DNA of 64,000 bases from Roseovarius nitratireducens (GTDB lineage: Bacteria > Pseudomonadota > Alphaproteobacteria > Rhodobacterales > Rhodobacteraceae), in contig NZ_PDNI01000071.1 in NCBI RefSeq assembly GCF_002925845.1, positions 124,001-188,000 on the forward strand, in the 5' to 3' direction. The position numbers were made by a program, and so were the translations under genes. The notes under the pieces are model-generated. The model did not search any database and was not told the origin of the DNA. It saw only the letters and a program-made list of their open reading frames with translations. Positions 26,880 through 36,627 of this stretch are shown here, one piece after another. How positions within the stretch are numbered: the stretch's first letter is position 1; the number at the start of each line of letters is the position of its first letter.

Positions 26880-28166
26880 TCAGAATGGCTGTGCCGTGTA
26901 ATCCACCATGTCGGGATAGAGTGTATCCTCGATCGAGGTGCGATGCACGCGAATGAGCCGCCCGCCCTCGACCCGGCTGATGTTCTGGTGGCCAAATACC
27001 TGGTGCGTGCGCCCGTTGAAACGCTTGGCCCCCTGCGGATGGGCAAGGCTCTCGGGCATGTCTTCCATCGCCTCCACCGCCTCGATCAGCGCGGCACGAT
27101 CCTGCGGGCCAGCGTATCCCGCCGCCTCCATCCCCGCCTTGATGACGTGCAGCGTCTCCCAGCAGCCGAACATGTGGCCATAGGTGGACACGTCGCGCGC
27201 ATCGCTCAGCGCCGCGCCGCGGTCGTCTACGCCCACCGCCGCGCGATAGGCCGCCGCGTGCTCGCTGTCGTCGGGCTGCGCGTGGCGGCACATGCCTTCC
27301 CAGAAATGACTGCCCTCCAGGAATTCAAGGCCGGGACTGTCGATCGCCACCGCTTCGAGGCTGTCGATGAAACCGAACAGCTCCGGTCCCTGCCCGCCAA
27401 AGAACTCGCCCAGCTCCTTGACGAAGGTCAGCACGCCGGGGCCGACCATGACATGATACAGCACCTCGGTGTCGCGTGGGATGCGCGGGAAATAGCGGGT
27501 GAACGAGGTCTCGGTCGGCGGAATCGCGATCCGCTCCAGTATCTCGCCACCCTGCGCTTCGATGGCGGGGCCGAGCGCGTCGCGGTGATCATAGCCGAAC
27601 CCGTAATCGGGAAAGATCATCGTGACCTTCTTGCCCAGCGTGTCGGTGATAAAGGGCGCCATCGAGATCACCTGGCTCCTCACATCCGTGATGCCGGGCT
27701 GAAGCGTGTATCGGTTGAGCATCCCCGAGGCGACATGCGTACCCTCCGAGACCACGAAATACGGCAGCTTCAGCTCGCCCGCGCGCGGGGCAGAGCCGAT
27801 GACGACATGGGAAAACAGCGTGCCAAAGCCCACGTCCACCTTGTGCTGATTGGCGAATTTCTCGACCACCTCGGCGCCGCGCTTGGGATCGGTGCCGTCA
27901 TCCTCGGCGACGATCTCCACGGGCCGTCCGTTGATGCCGCCGCCCTCGTTGATGAGCTGGACCGCCGCCTCGGTCGCCCGACCGTACCAGCGCCCATAGG
28001 CCGCGCCGATGCCGGTGCGGTGCTGCTGGAACCCGATGCGGATGGGCGCCGCGCTCTGGGCATGGGTGTAGCGCGCCCACATCGGCAGGCTCGCCGCGGC
28101 GATGCCGCCTGTCAGCGCGCGCATTGCGCCGCGCCGCGTGGTGGTGGCTTTGGTCTTGACGGTCAT
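26880..28166 (-). CDS. ABC transporter periplasmic substrate-binding protein (Liv/Urt/Fmd type)
   Basis: The 428-residue protein has a twin-arginine-like leader (TTRRGAMRALTGGIAAASLP), then a type I binding fold: IRIGFQQHRTGIGAAYGRWY, INEGGGINGRPVEIVAEDDG, KLPYFVVSEGTHVASGMLN, VTMIFPDYGFGYDHRD. The INxxGGINGRP motif is diagnostic of the leucine/urea/amide-binding family. AGA-rich GGAGA precedes the ATG. It is encoded upstream of the permeases in the same unit as a class III aminotransferase, so the ligand may be an amine or amino acid; its identity is not visible. Confidence 0.88.
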   Translation of the reverse strand: MTVKTKATTTRRGAMRALTGGIAAASLPMWARYTHAQSAAPIRIGFQQHRTGIGAAYGRWYGRATEAAVQLINEGGGINGRPVEIVAEDDGTDPKRGAEVVEKFANQHKVDVGFGTLFSHVVIGSAPRAGELKLPYFVVSEGTHVASGMLNRYTLQPGITDVRSQVISMAPFITDTLGKKVTMIFPDYGFGYDHRDALGPAIEAQGGEILERIAIPPTETSFTRYFPRIPRDTEVLYHVMVGPGVLTFVKELGEFFGGQGPELFGFIDSLEAVAIDSPGLEFLEGSHFWEGMCRHAQPDDSEHAAAYRAAVGVDDRGAALSDARDVSTYGHMFGCWETLHVIKAGMEAAGYAGPQDRAALIEAVEAMEDMPESLAHPQGAKRFNGRTHQVFGHQNISRVEGGRLIRVHRTSIEDTLYPDMVDYTAQPF

Positions 28167-28261
28167 GGGCGGGTCTCCGCTTCGGTCTTTCGCACTTGCG
28201 GCAAGGATCACCGCGCGCGCAACATGCGCAAGCCCGCCCCCCCTGTCCAGCCTCTTTCGCC

Positions 28262-29626
28262 TCAGGCACCGCGCGGCGTGGCCAACAGCCACAGGCCGAA
28301 CACCGTGTAGCCCACCATGAACAGCGCCAGCGGTGCCTGCCCCAGCGTGGCCCGCCACGCCGATTGCCCGGCGCGCAGCGCAATCACATGCGCCAGCATC
28401 AGCGCCGTCACGTGGCCCGCCACCACGGCTCCCGCCTGCACCAGCCAGATCGCGCGCACCGGGCCGGGGCTGCTCATGAACCCGGCAGTGACGTGGACAT
28501 CGCCGAGGTGCAGCGCCTCGGCGATCCCGGCCCACACGTACTGCCCGTCAAGCAGCAGCGACGGCAGGTAATGCGCGATGTGATAGGCCAGCGCGATCGG
28601 CAGGAGCGTGGGCGCAAACCGGCAGAACAGCGCGGCCACCCCCTCGCGCATGCCCGCCAGCCGCGCGCCCAGCCACAGCGCGCCGCCGAACACCGCGAGC
28701 AGCGCGGCATTGGCCAGCGCGAGCCCGGCGAGGTTGGGGCCGATCACCGCCGACCGCCCCGGGAATTCCAGCGGGTTGATCGCCAGCAGGTCGAGCCACA
28801 GGAAGGTCTCGTTGAGCCCGTCGAAACTGCCGCTGCCCAGCAACAGCAACAGCAGCACGGCGTGACCCGGTGCCGGCTGCGGCCCCCGTGCGATCCGCCA
28901 GCCGGGCAGGCCCAGCGCGCGCCGCCCGTCCCGTCGCCCCACGGGGGCCACCCGCGCATAGGCCCGCATCGACAGCGTCAGCGCCTCGCCGCGCACCAGC
29001 CAGCGCCGCCCGAACAGCACCACGCCGGCCAGCATCGCCACCGCGTAGCCCCCCACCACCAGCGCCAGCCGCGCCGGATCGGCGGGCGCGGGGTCGGCCA
29101 GCAGGAACCCGGCAAAGCCGACGAAGCCGATCACTCCCGGCCAGTGACCCATCGCGCGCGGATAGCGCAGCGGCGCCCGTCTGCGGACCCGCGCCAGCAG
29201 CATCGCCGCGCCCGCCCACGGGTTGATCCGCGCCCAGATGTCGCCGACCACACCTTGCGCGCTCACCAGTGCCATCCAGAACACCACCCACACCGCCAGC
29301 GTCAGCGGATTGCCCAGCGGGTCGCGCGATCCGGCCCAGCCCTGCCAGACAAGCCAGACGAGCAGCGGCACCGCCAGCACGCGACCCGCCTGACCAGCCA
29401 GCCCCGTGCCCCGCGCGCGCCACATCGTCACGGGCCGGAACGCCGCCGCCGCCACGCGCCCCGGCAGCGACGCCAGCAGCCCCACGGTCAGCACCATCAC
29501 CGCGCCACCGGCGGCGATGTAGATATCGGTGGGCAACAGCAACACAAAGCCCTGCTCGGTCGCATGGGCCTGCGCCGCCCGCGCCGTGGCGGCCCAGAGC
29601 ACGGCCGCTGCCAGAAGATGTCTCAC
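28262..29626 (-). CDS. Polytopic membrane protein in transporter operon
   Basis: The 454-residue protein has a signal-like leader (RHLLAAAVLWAATARAAQA), an exported start HATEQGFVLLLPTDIYIAAGG cut here to HATEQGFVLLLPTDIYIAAG, and roughly ten further hydrophobic helices. A GTG at 29626, four bases after the aminotransferase stop, is the likely start. The mature N-terminus recalls the integral-membrane family typified by fenitrothion hydrolase FedB (AHAxxxxYxLPxP followed by a helix), but this is from memory and weak. Conserved polar motifs inside helices (LAYHIAHYLPSLL, FAGFLLADPAP) hint at a catalytic or transport role. Confidence 0.6.
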   Translation of the reverse strand: MRHLLAAAVLWAATARAAQAHATEQGFVLLLPTDIYIAAGGAVMVLTVGLLASLPGRVAAAAFRPVTMWRARGTGLAGQAGRVLAVPLLVWLVWQGWAGSRDPLGNPLTLAVWVVFWMALVSAQGVVGDIWARINPWAGAAMLLARVRRRAPLRYPRAMGHWPGVIGFVGFAGFLLADPAPADPARLALVVGGYAVAMLAGVVLFGRRWLVRGEALTLSMRAYARVAPVGRRDGRRALGLPGWRIARGPQPAPGHAVLLLLLLGSGSFDGLNETFLWLDLLAINPLEFPGRSAVIGPNLAGLALANAALLAVFGGALWLGARLAGMREGVAALFCRFAPTLLPIALAYHIAHYLPSLLLDGQYVWAGIAEALHLGDVHVTAGFMSSPGPVRAIWLVQAGAVVAGHVTALMLAHVIALRAGQSAWRATLGQAPLALFMVGYTVFGLWLLATPRGA

Positions 29627-29630
29627 CGCG

Positions 29631-30980
29631 TCAGGCCGCCGAGAGCCCGGCATCGAGCGCCGATAGGATCACGTCGATCTCGGCCTCGCTGATCACCAGC
29701 GGCGGCGACATCAGGATGTTGTGCGCGCCCAGCCGCACCATCGCGCCCGCCTCATAGGTGGCGGTGTGGATGCGTTGCATCGTCTCGGCGTCCATCGGTG
29801 TCTTGGCGGCGCGGTCCGACACGATCTCGATCCCGGTCAACAGCCCGTGCCCGCCGCGCACATCGCCGATGATGTCGTGCTTTTCGGCCAGTTGCCGCAC
29901 GCCCTCGTAAAGCTGCGTGCCACGCTGGCCTGCGTTGGTCTTGGTATCCAGACGCAGCGTCTCGGACAGGCACGCCACCACCGCCGCCGACCCGACCGGA
30001 TGGGCGGAATAGGTGTAGCCGGTCCACAGCGTGCCGCGCGCATCCGCTGCTTCGAACACCTCGGCCACCTCGCCCGAGACGAGCACACCGCCCACCGGGA
30101 AATAGCCCGACGTCACGCCCTTGGCCATCGTCACCATGTCGGGCTGCACACCCCAGTGCCGCGCGCCGGTCCAGTCGCCGGTGCGCCCGAAGCCGCAGAT
30201 CACCTCGTCGGAAATCATCACGATACCGTAGCGGTCGCAGATGTCGCGCATGCGGCCCATGAACGACGCGTCCGGCACGATCACCCCGCCCGCGCCGAGG
30301 ATCGGCTCCATGATGAAGGCGGCGATGGTCGATGGATCCTGGAACTCGATCTCGTCCACCATCGCGGCGGCGATCTTCTCGGCCAGCCGCGCCGGGTCGC
30401 TCTCGTCAAACGGATTGCGATACGTGTAGGGCGCGGGGATGTGGAAACAGCCGGGCAGCAACGGCTCGTAATTGATACGAAAGCGATTGTTGCCGTTGAC
30501 GCTCGCCCCGCCCCAATGGGTGCCGTGATAGCCCTTCTTGAGGCTGAGGAACTTGGTGCGCGTGGGCTCTCCGCGCAGGCGGTGATATTGCCGCGCCAGC
30601 CGCAGCGCCGTGTCGACGCTGTCCGACCCGCCCGAGGTGAAGAACACCCGCTCCATCCCGTCATCGGCAAAGAATTCGCGCACCGCATAGGCGGCCTCGA
30701 TCGAGGCCGGGTTGGTGGTGCCGCCAAAGCCCGAGTAATAGGGCAACTGCCAAAGCTGATCGGCGATCGCCTGCTTCACCGCGTCGTTGGAATAGCCCAG
30801 GTTCACGCACCACAGCCCGCCCACGGCATCGACCACCGAATGCCCGTCGATATCCGTCAGCCGCACGCCCTCGGCGCTCTTGATGATGCGTGGCGGGTTG
30901 GCTCGCGCGTCGCCCGGGTGGCCCATCGGCTGCCACATGTGGCGGCCATTCATCTCGCGCAGGAAATTGTCGTCCTTCAT
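29631..30980 (-). CDS. Class III (omega) PLP-dependent aminotransferase
   Basis: The 449-residue enzyme belongs to the taurine/beta-alanine:pyruvate aminotransferase group. Landmarks are GLWCVNLGYSNDAVKQAI, FFTSGGSDSVDTALRLARQY, KKGYHGTHWGGASVNG and AAFIMEPILGAGGVIVP. MISDEVICGFGRTGDWTGAR supplies the cofactor-binding Asp, and Lys in TMAKGVTSGYFPVGG is the Schiff-base residue. The ATG at 30980 follows GGAGGC. It is the first gene of the eight-gene transporter unit, which suggests it deaminates the imported compound. The amino donor is not identifiable by sequence alone. Confidence 0.88.
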   Translation of the reverse strand: MKDDNFLREMNGRHMWQPMGHPGDARANPPRIIKSAEGVRLTDIDGHSVVDAVGGLWCVNLGYSNDAVKQAIADQLWQLPYYSGFGGTTNPASIEAAYAVREFFADDGMERVFFTSGGSDSVDTALRLARQYHRLRGEPTRTKFLSLKKGYHGTHWGGASVNGNNRFRINYEPLLPGCFHIPAPYTYRNPFDESDPARLAEKIAAAMVDEIEFQDPSTIAAFIMEPILGAGGVIVPDASFMGRMRDICDRYGIVMISDEVICGFGRTGDWTGARHWGVQPDMVTMAKGVTSGYFPVGGVLVSGEVAEVFEAADARGTLWTGYTYSAHPVGSAAVVACLSETLRLDTKTNAGQRGTQLYEGVRQLAEKHDIIGDVRGGHGLLTGIEIVSDRAAKTPMDAETMQRIHTATYEAGAMVRLGAHNILMSPPLVISEAEIDVILSALDAGLSAA

Positions 30981-31162
30981 GGGGCTGCCTCCGGCAAGGG
31001 TTACACGTTTGATCAAACCGTGCCACCGCCGCCGGGGGCTGTCCAGAGGCCGCGTCGCCGGAACCGGCGGACAGGGGAGGGCGTGCGCCCGGCGCGCTGC
31101 GGCCGCGGCGCAAGCGGGCGCCGCCTCTTGCCAATCGCGCCGCGCCGGGCGATGAACCGGGC

Positions 31163-32017
31163 ATGGGCAAGGTGCTTCTCTCCTTTGGTCACGGCTATTC
31201 GGCGCGGGCGCTGGCACGGCGGCTCTTGCCGCGGGGTTGGCGCGTCTTGGGCACCACCCGCGACCCGGCCAGGGCCGAGACCCTGCGCGCCGAGGGGGTC
31301 ACGCCGCTCCTGTGGGACCGCGACGATGTGGCCGGCGCGCTGGGCGAGGCCACCCACCTGCTCAGTTCCGCAGGCCCGACCGAGGCGGGCGATCCGGTGC
31401 TGGCACGCCACCGCGATGCCATCGCCGCAGCCGCGCCCGGTCTGGAATGGGCGGGCTACCTCTCGACCACCGGCGTCTACGGCGACCATCAGGGCGGCTG
31501 GGTGGACGAGGCCACGCCGCTCAGCCCCTCCACCACCCGCGGGCAGCGGCGCGTCGCGGCAGAGGCCGAATGGCAATCCATTCCCGGCCTGCCGCTGCAC
31601 ATCTTCCGCCTCGCGGGTATCTACGGCCCCGGGCGCGGCCCGTTCGAAAAGGTGCGGCAAGGCACCGCCCGGCGGATCGTCAAGCCGGGGCAGGTGTTCA
31701 GCCGCATCCACGTCGACGATATCGCTCAGGTGCTCGAAGCCTCCATCGACCGCCCCCGCCCTGGCGCCGTCTACAATCTCTGCGATGACGACCCGGCTCC
31801 GCCCGAGGACGTGATCGCCCACGCCGCCGACTTGCTGGGCCTGCCGGTGCCCGGGGCAATCCCGTTTGACGAGGCCGAGATGACGCCGATGGCGCGTTCG
31901 TTCTATGCCGAATCGAAACGCGTCTCGAACCGGCGCATCAAGGAGGAACTCGGCGTGCGCCTCCTTCACCCCGATTACCGCAGCGGGCTGCGCGCGCTGC
32001 TGGCCGAAGAGGGCTGA
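31163..32017 (+). CDS. NAD-dependent epimerase/dehydratase-like SDR protein (YeeZ-like)
   Basis: The 284-residue extended short-chain dehydrogenase-like protein begins VLLSFGHGYSARALARRL, a modified GxGxxA nucleotide-binding turn. It carries STTGVYGDHQGGWVDE around the usual catalytic region and FRLAGIYGPGRGPFEKV, then SRIHVDDIAQVLEASI. It lacks the classical YxxxK at the expected place (the TTRGQRR stretch), as is usual for the YeeZ branch. The substrate is unknown. It is divergent from the aminotransferase operon and convergent with groEL. Confidence 0.82.
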   Translation: MGKVLLSFGHGYSARALARRLLPRGWRVLGTTRDPARAETLRAEGVTPLLWDRDDVAGALGEATHLLSSAGPTEAGDPVLARHRDAIAAAAPGLEWAGYLSTTGVYGDHQGGWVDEATPLSPSTTRGQRRVAAEAEWQSIPGLPLHIFRLAGIYGPGRGPFEKVRQGTARRIVKPGQVFSRIHVDDIAQVLEASIDRPRPGAVYNLCDDDPAPPEDVIAHAADLLGLPVPGAIPFDEAEMTPMARSFYAESKRVSNRRIKEELGVRLLHPDYRSGLRALLAEEG

Positions 32018-32068
32018 TCCCGGCCCCTTCATCTTTCCTCAAATACTCAAACACGCCACGGCCCGAAC

Positions 32069-32099
32069 AAAAAAAGGGCCGCGCACTGCGCGACCCTTT
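32069..32099 (-). terminator. Rho-independent terminator of groESL
   Basis: Reading the minus strand, the arms AAAGGGTCGCGCA and TGCGCGGCCCTTT form a near-perfect stem with one A-C mismatch and a three-base loop, followed by a run of seven T residues. It lies 29 bases beyond the groEL stop. The A/T symmetry may also let it stop the convergent epimerase transcript. Confidence 0.85.
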
Positions 32100-32127
32100 C
32101 CCTTGGCTTCAAAGGCCGGGGGCTGAC

Positions 32128-34138
<2,011 letters not shown>

Positions 34139-34173
34139 CTTCGAGGCTCCTTGGCTCAAAGTTTCCCTATTTT

Positions 34174-34194
34174 ATGATCCCCGGCGGGGATCAT
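34174..34194 (-). promoter_or_regulatory. Perfect palindrome in the groESL leader
   Basis: Nine-base arms ATGATCCCC and GGGGATCAT flank a three-base centre. On the groES transcript this would be a strong hairpin directly after CIRCE and about 35 bases before the start codon. It shares one base with the CIRCE arm. It could be an RNA thermosensor element, an mRNA stabiliser or a second operator; none of these is proven. Confidence 0.7.
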
Positions 34195-34220
34195 TAGCAC
34201 TCACTCTGTTCGAGTGCTAA
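34194..34220 (-). promoter_or_regulatory. CIRCE operator of groESL (HrcA site)
   Basis: TTAGCACTC at 34194-34202, a nine-base spacer and GAGTGCTAA at 34212-34220 match the CIRCE consensus perfectly. HrcA binds it to repress groESL at normal temperature. It lies between the promoter and groES and is within the transcribed leader. Confidence 0.97.
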
Positions 34221-34227
34221 CGGCGCA

Positions 34228-34256
34228 GAAGTAGGGAGTGCGAGGAAGCCTGTCAA
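34228..34256 (-). promoter_or_regulatory. Housekeeping-type promoter of groESL
   Basis: On the minus strand a perfect TTGACA (34251-34256) is separated by 17 bases from TACTTC (34228-34233), seven bases upstream of CIRCE. This layout, sigma-70 promoter then CIRCE, is standard for HrcA-controlled operons in alphaproteobacteria. Confidence 0.8.
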
Positions 34257-34357
34257 CTCCTTCGTTCGAGAAAAAGAACGCGAAACCACGACGCTGGATA
34301 ACCCGCCCGCAAGCGGCTATTTCCCGACCGACCGCCATCCGCCGCGAAAGACACCCG

Positions 34358-34960
34358 ATGACCAGACGCCCCGCGCCCCCGCATGACAACCTCACCCGCC
34401 TGCTCGACCGGATCGAGGCAGAGACGGGCGACGGCGCGGTGTCGGTGCGCGAGGTGCTGGCCATCCTCGGGCCGCGTGCCTTCACGCCGATGCTGCTTGT
34501 GCCAAGCCTCGTTCTTGTCTCGCCCGCCTCGGCGATTCCCGGCGTGCCGAGCATCCTGTCGGCGCTGGTGGGGCTGGTGGCGTTGCAGATGCTGCTGGGG
34601 CACGATCGGATCTGGCTGCCGCGCGTGCTCCTGGATCGCGCGCTCGACGCCGCGCGCTTCGCCCGCGTCCTGCGCGCGCTGCGTGGCCCGGTCGCGTGGA
34701 TCGACCCGCTGATAAACGAACGGCTGACATGGCTCGCCGACAAGCCCGGCAACATCCCCGCGCTGGCAATCTGCGCCACCGTCTCGTTCTTCATGCCGCT
34801 GATCGAGTTCGTGCCCTTCCTCACCTCGATCCTCGCCTCGGCCACAGCGGTCTTCGCCACCGGCATGTTCGCCCGCGACGGGCTGTTGGTGCTTGTGGGC
34901 TACGGCCTCGTCTCAGGCGGCGCGGTGCTGGTGACAGGGGCAGTTCAGGCGGTGGCGTGA
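34358..34960 (+). CDS. ExoD family membrane protein
   Basis: The 200-residue protein matches the exopolysaccharide-synthesis ExoD family: LTRLLDRIEAETGDGAVSVR, VREVLAILGPRAFTPMLLVP, PGVPSILSALVGLVALQMLL, then a pair of hydrophobic helices near the C-terminus after ERLTWLADKPGNIPALAICA. ExoD was named from rhizobial mutants with altered exopolysaccharide and alkali sensitivity; its biochemical role is unknown. The start is set by the conserved RLLDRIE region; only weak GAAAG precedes it. It is divergent from groES. Confidence 0.87.
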   Translation: MTRRPAPPHDNLTRLLDRIEAETGDGAVSVREVLAILGPRAFTPMLLVPSLVLVSPASAIPGVPSILSALVGLVALQMLLGHDRIWLPRVLLDRALDAARFARVLRALRGPVAWIDPLINERLTWLADKPGNIPALAICATVSFFMPLIEFVPFLTSILASATAVFATGMFARDGLLVLVGYGLVSGGAVLVTGAVQAVA

Positions 34961-35334
34961 GCAGGGGGATGGATTGCCTCTGGTGCGCGCCCGGTCGTTG
35001 GGGCGAAAGTCCGAGGGGCAGGTGTGCGGGACATCCTGCCGGTCGCTACCGGTGTAGCTTGGGCTGCCATGACCGGCGGCGGTGCCAAGGGAGCGGAGTT
35101 TGCAAGGTCGAAGCCACCGCTCATCGGTGATGGGCGCGACCGTCCTTGGCCGTCGTCGCTCCTTTGCCAACTGCAAAGGATCATGGACGTTTTCCAGATG
35201 GTGTTTTCCTGCCAGAGTAGAACACGGTGGATTGTATTTTATCTCGCGCGTGATCTGGAAACCAACGGGAATCGTGACAGGAGGTGGCGCGCAACCCGCG
35301 ACTGTCTTATACCGGCCCCCAAAAGGGTTCAAAA
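34961..35334. other. Intergenic region carrying a dispersed-repeat copy
   Basis: No gene is supported in these 374 bases. GGGAGCGGAGTTTGCAA at 35089-35105 is the exact reverse complement of a 17-mer beside the NTPase insert at 10475-10491. The surrounding stretch (about 35020-35185) reads like a degenerate repeat shared across Rhodobacterales genomes. From about 35190 the base composition becomes lower in GC up to the DUF5765 gene. Confidence 0.6.
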
Positions 35335-36093
35335 ATGTGCTGGAGCGGTGAAGCGTCGGCAGTACTGGCAGTTGCTGGGTTCGCAACAACCGGATATGCG
35401 GCCTGGAAGGGCGAAAGTCCGCGTCTATATGCGGCGCTGGCCTATTTTTCGCTGATGGAGCTCCTGCAGGCGTATACCTATTCCGTTATCGACCAATGCA
35501 GCCTCCCGGCCAACCAGGTCGCCACCATTCTCGGCTATCTCCATATCACCTTTCAGCCGTTTTTCATCAATCTTATATCAATGTACTTCATACCCGACCG
35601 CATCCGGAAAAAGATCGAATATCCTGTTTATGCGCTGTGCTTTGTCTCTGCGCTGATAATGATCCTGCAGCTCTACCCCTTCGAATGGGCGGGGCAGTGC
35701 ATGATTGGCGAAGCTCTCTGCGCCCGAGATTTATGCTCGGTGCGCGGCAACTGGCATATCGCCTGGAATATCCCGGTCAACGGGTTGACCAATTTCCTGG
35801 TCGGAGACGTCTGGTCGGATTTCCTCACCCTGTATCCTACCTACATGATCACGGGCCTGATATTGCCGTTCCTCTACGGCTCGTGGCGCTTCACCCTCTA
35901 TCACTTCCTGGTCGGGCCGCGGCTAGCCATGCTATTGACCGATAACCCGAACGAGGTGCCGGCGATCTGGTGTTTGCTATCAATCGGTATTCTTATCCTG
36001 GTGGTGAAAACGCCGATCCGAAAGTACATGCATGTCAGGAAATGGCTGTTATGGCCGGAAACGATCCGAAGCATCGCGAAACGGCAGTCATGA
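35335..36093 (+). CDS. DUF5765-type multi-pass membrane protein
   Basis: The 252-residue protein starts MCWSGEASAVLAVAGFATTG, a signature I associate with DUF5765. It has about seven hydrophobic segments, including YAALAYFSLMELLQAYTY and YALCFVSALIMILQLYPF. Cys residues near the middle (GQCMIGEALCARDLCSVRG) lie in an extracytoplasmic-looking loop with a HIAWNIP motif. AAAGGG precedes the ATG. Its codon use is lower in GC than ppaC or exoD and it lies between repeat-bearing noncoding stretches, suggesting acquisition. No function is known. Confidence 0.7.
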   Translation: MCWSGEASAVLAVAGFATTGYAAWKGESPRLYAALAYFSLMELLQAYTYSVIDQCSLPANQVATILGYLHITFQPFFINLISMYFIPDRIRKKIEYPVYALCFVSALIMILQLYPFEWAGQCMIGEALCARDLCSVRGNWHIAWNIPVNGLTNFLVGDVWSDFLTLYPTYMITGLILPFLYGSWRFTLYHFLVGPRLAMLLTDNPNEVPAIWCLLSIGILILVVKTPIRKYMHVRKWLLWPETIRSIAKRQS

Positions 36094-36627
36094 TCCAGCC
36101 ACCAAGCTTCGCGACCTGCCTTCGTAATCTGGCTTCAGACTGATTGCTTCAAAGCCAGACGATGACAGATTCAGCGAGAGCGACGGCCGAAAGGGAACCC
36201 TTTGGACACCTGTGCTTCCGAGGTGGCCCACAAGAGGTCAGGCTTGGCGGATAGATGAAAGACCAGTTGCATTGGCGGAAATGTTCCGCACTGGTGACCT
36301 TGTGCAGTCGCAAGATGCGGTAGGGTCCACGAATGACGGTGTCGTAGAAGTTGCAACGCGGCGTCAGCCCTGGTCATGATCGGCAGGTATACGCCAATCA
36401 CACCATCGGTCGCTTGCACCGAATGTCTTGAAAGGGCTCCCGGCCACCATCTGACACTTTTCCCCAAGCGTACCCGACCCGAGCATCGCCCACCGCCAGA
36501 GACCCTCGGATCAAGCCCGAGGGTGACGACCACGCCACCTTCGCCGCAGTGCAGCATTGATGGGTGACAACCGGCGCCCACATCCCTATAAGGCGCGCGA
36601 AACACCCGCAGCATTCAGGACAGACCC
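36094..36627. other. 534-base noncoding stretch with palindromic repeat
   Basis: No credible gene is present; a 147-codon minus-strand frame here has no recognisable protein and runs straight through the repeat. The notable item is GACCCTCGG-N7-CCGAGGGTGA (36501-36526), an inverted repeat of a type scattered through alphaproteobacterial genomes. The last 60 bases presumably hold the ppaC promoter. Confidence 0.6.
36501..36526. repeat. Palindromic dispersed repeat, ACCCTCGG/CCGAGGGT arms
   Basis: Eight-base arms ACCCTCGG and CCGAGGGT surround a seven-base centre, ATCAAGC. A partial copy, TCCGAGGGTGACGG with a similar GTCGAG flank, occurs at 40573-40592 in the plsB-like/ecm intergenic region. 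It resembles small palindromic elements common between genes in this order. Confidence 0.6.

Noticed and set aside
32018-32068. Separate terminator for the epimerase-like gene
   Set aside because: No second hairpin is present; the groEL terminator's A/T symmetry could serve both genes.
35240-35334. Cobalamin-riboswitch-like words (GGGAATCGTGAC, CGCGACTGTC) before the DUF5765 gene
   Set aside because: The order of elements is wrong and the B12-box/late pairing elements are absent before the start codon, so a riboswitch is not supported.
36171-36614. 147-codon minus-strand frame in the ppaC upstream region
   Set aside because: It translates through a dispersed palindromic repeat, has no conserved family features and no good start.
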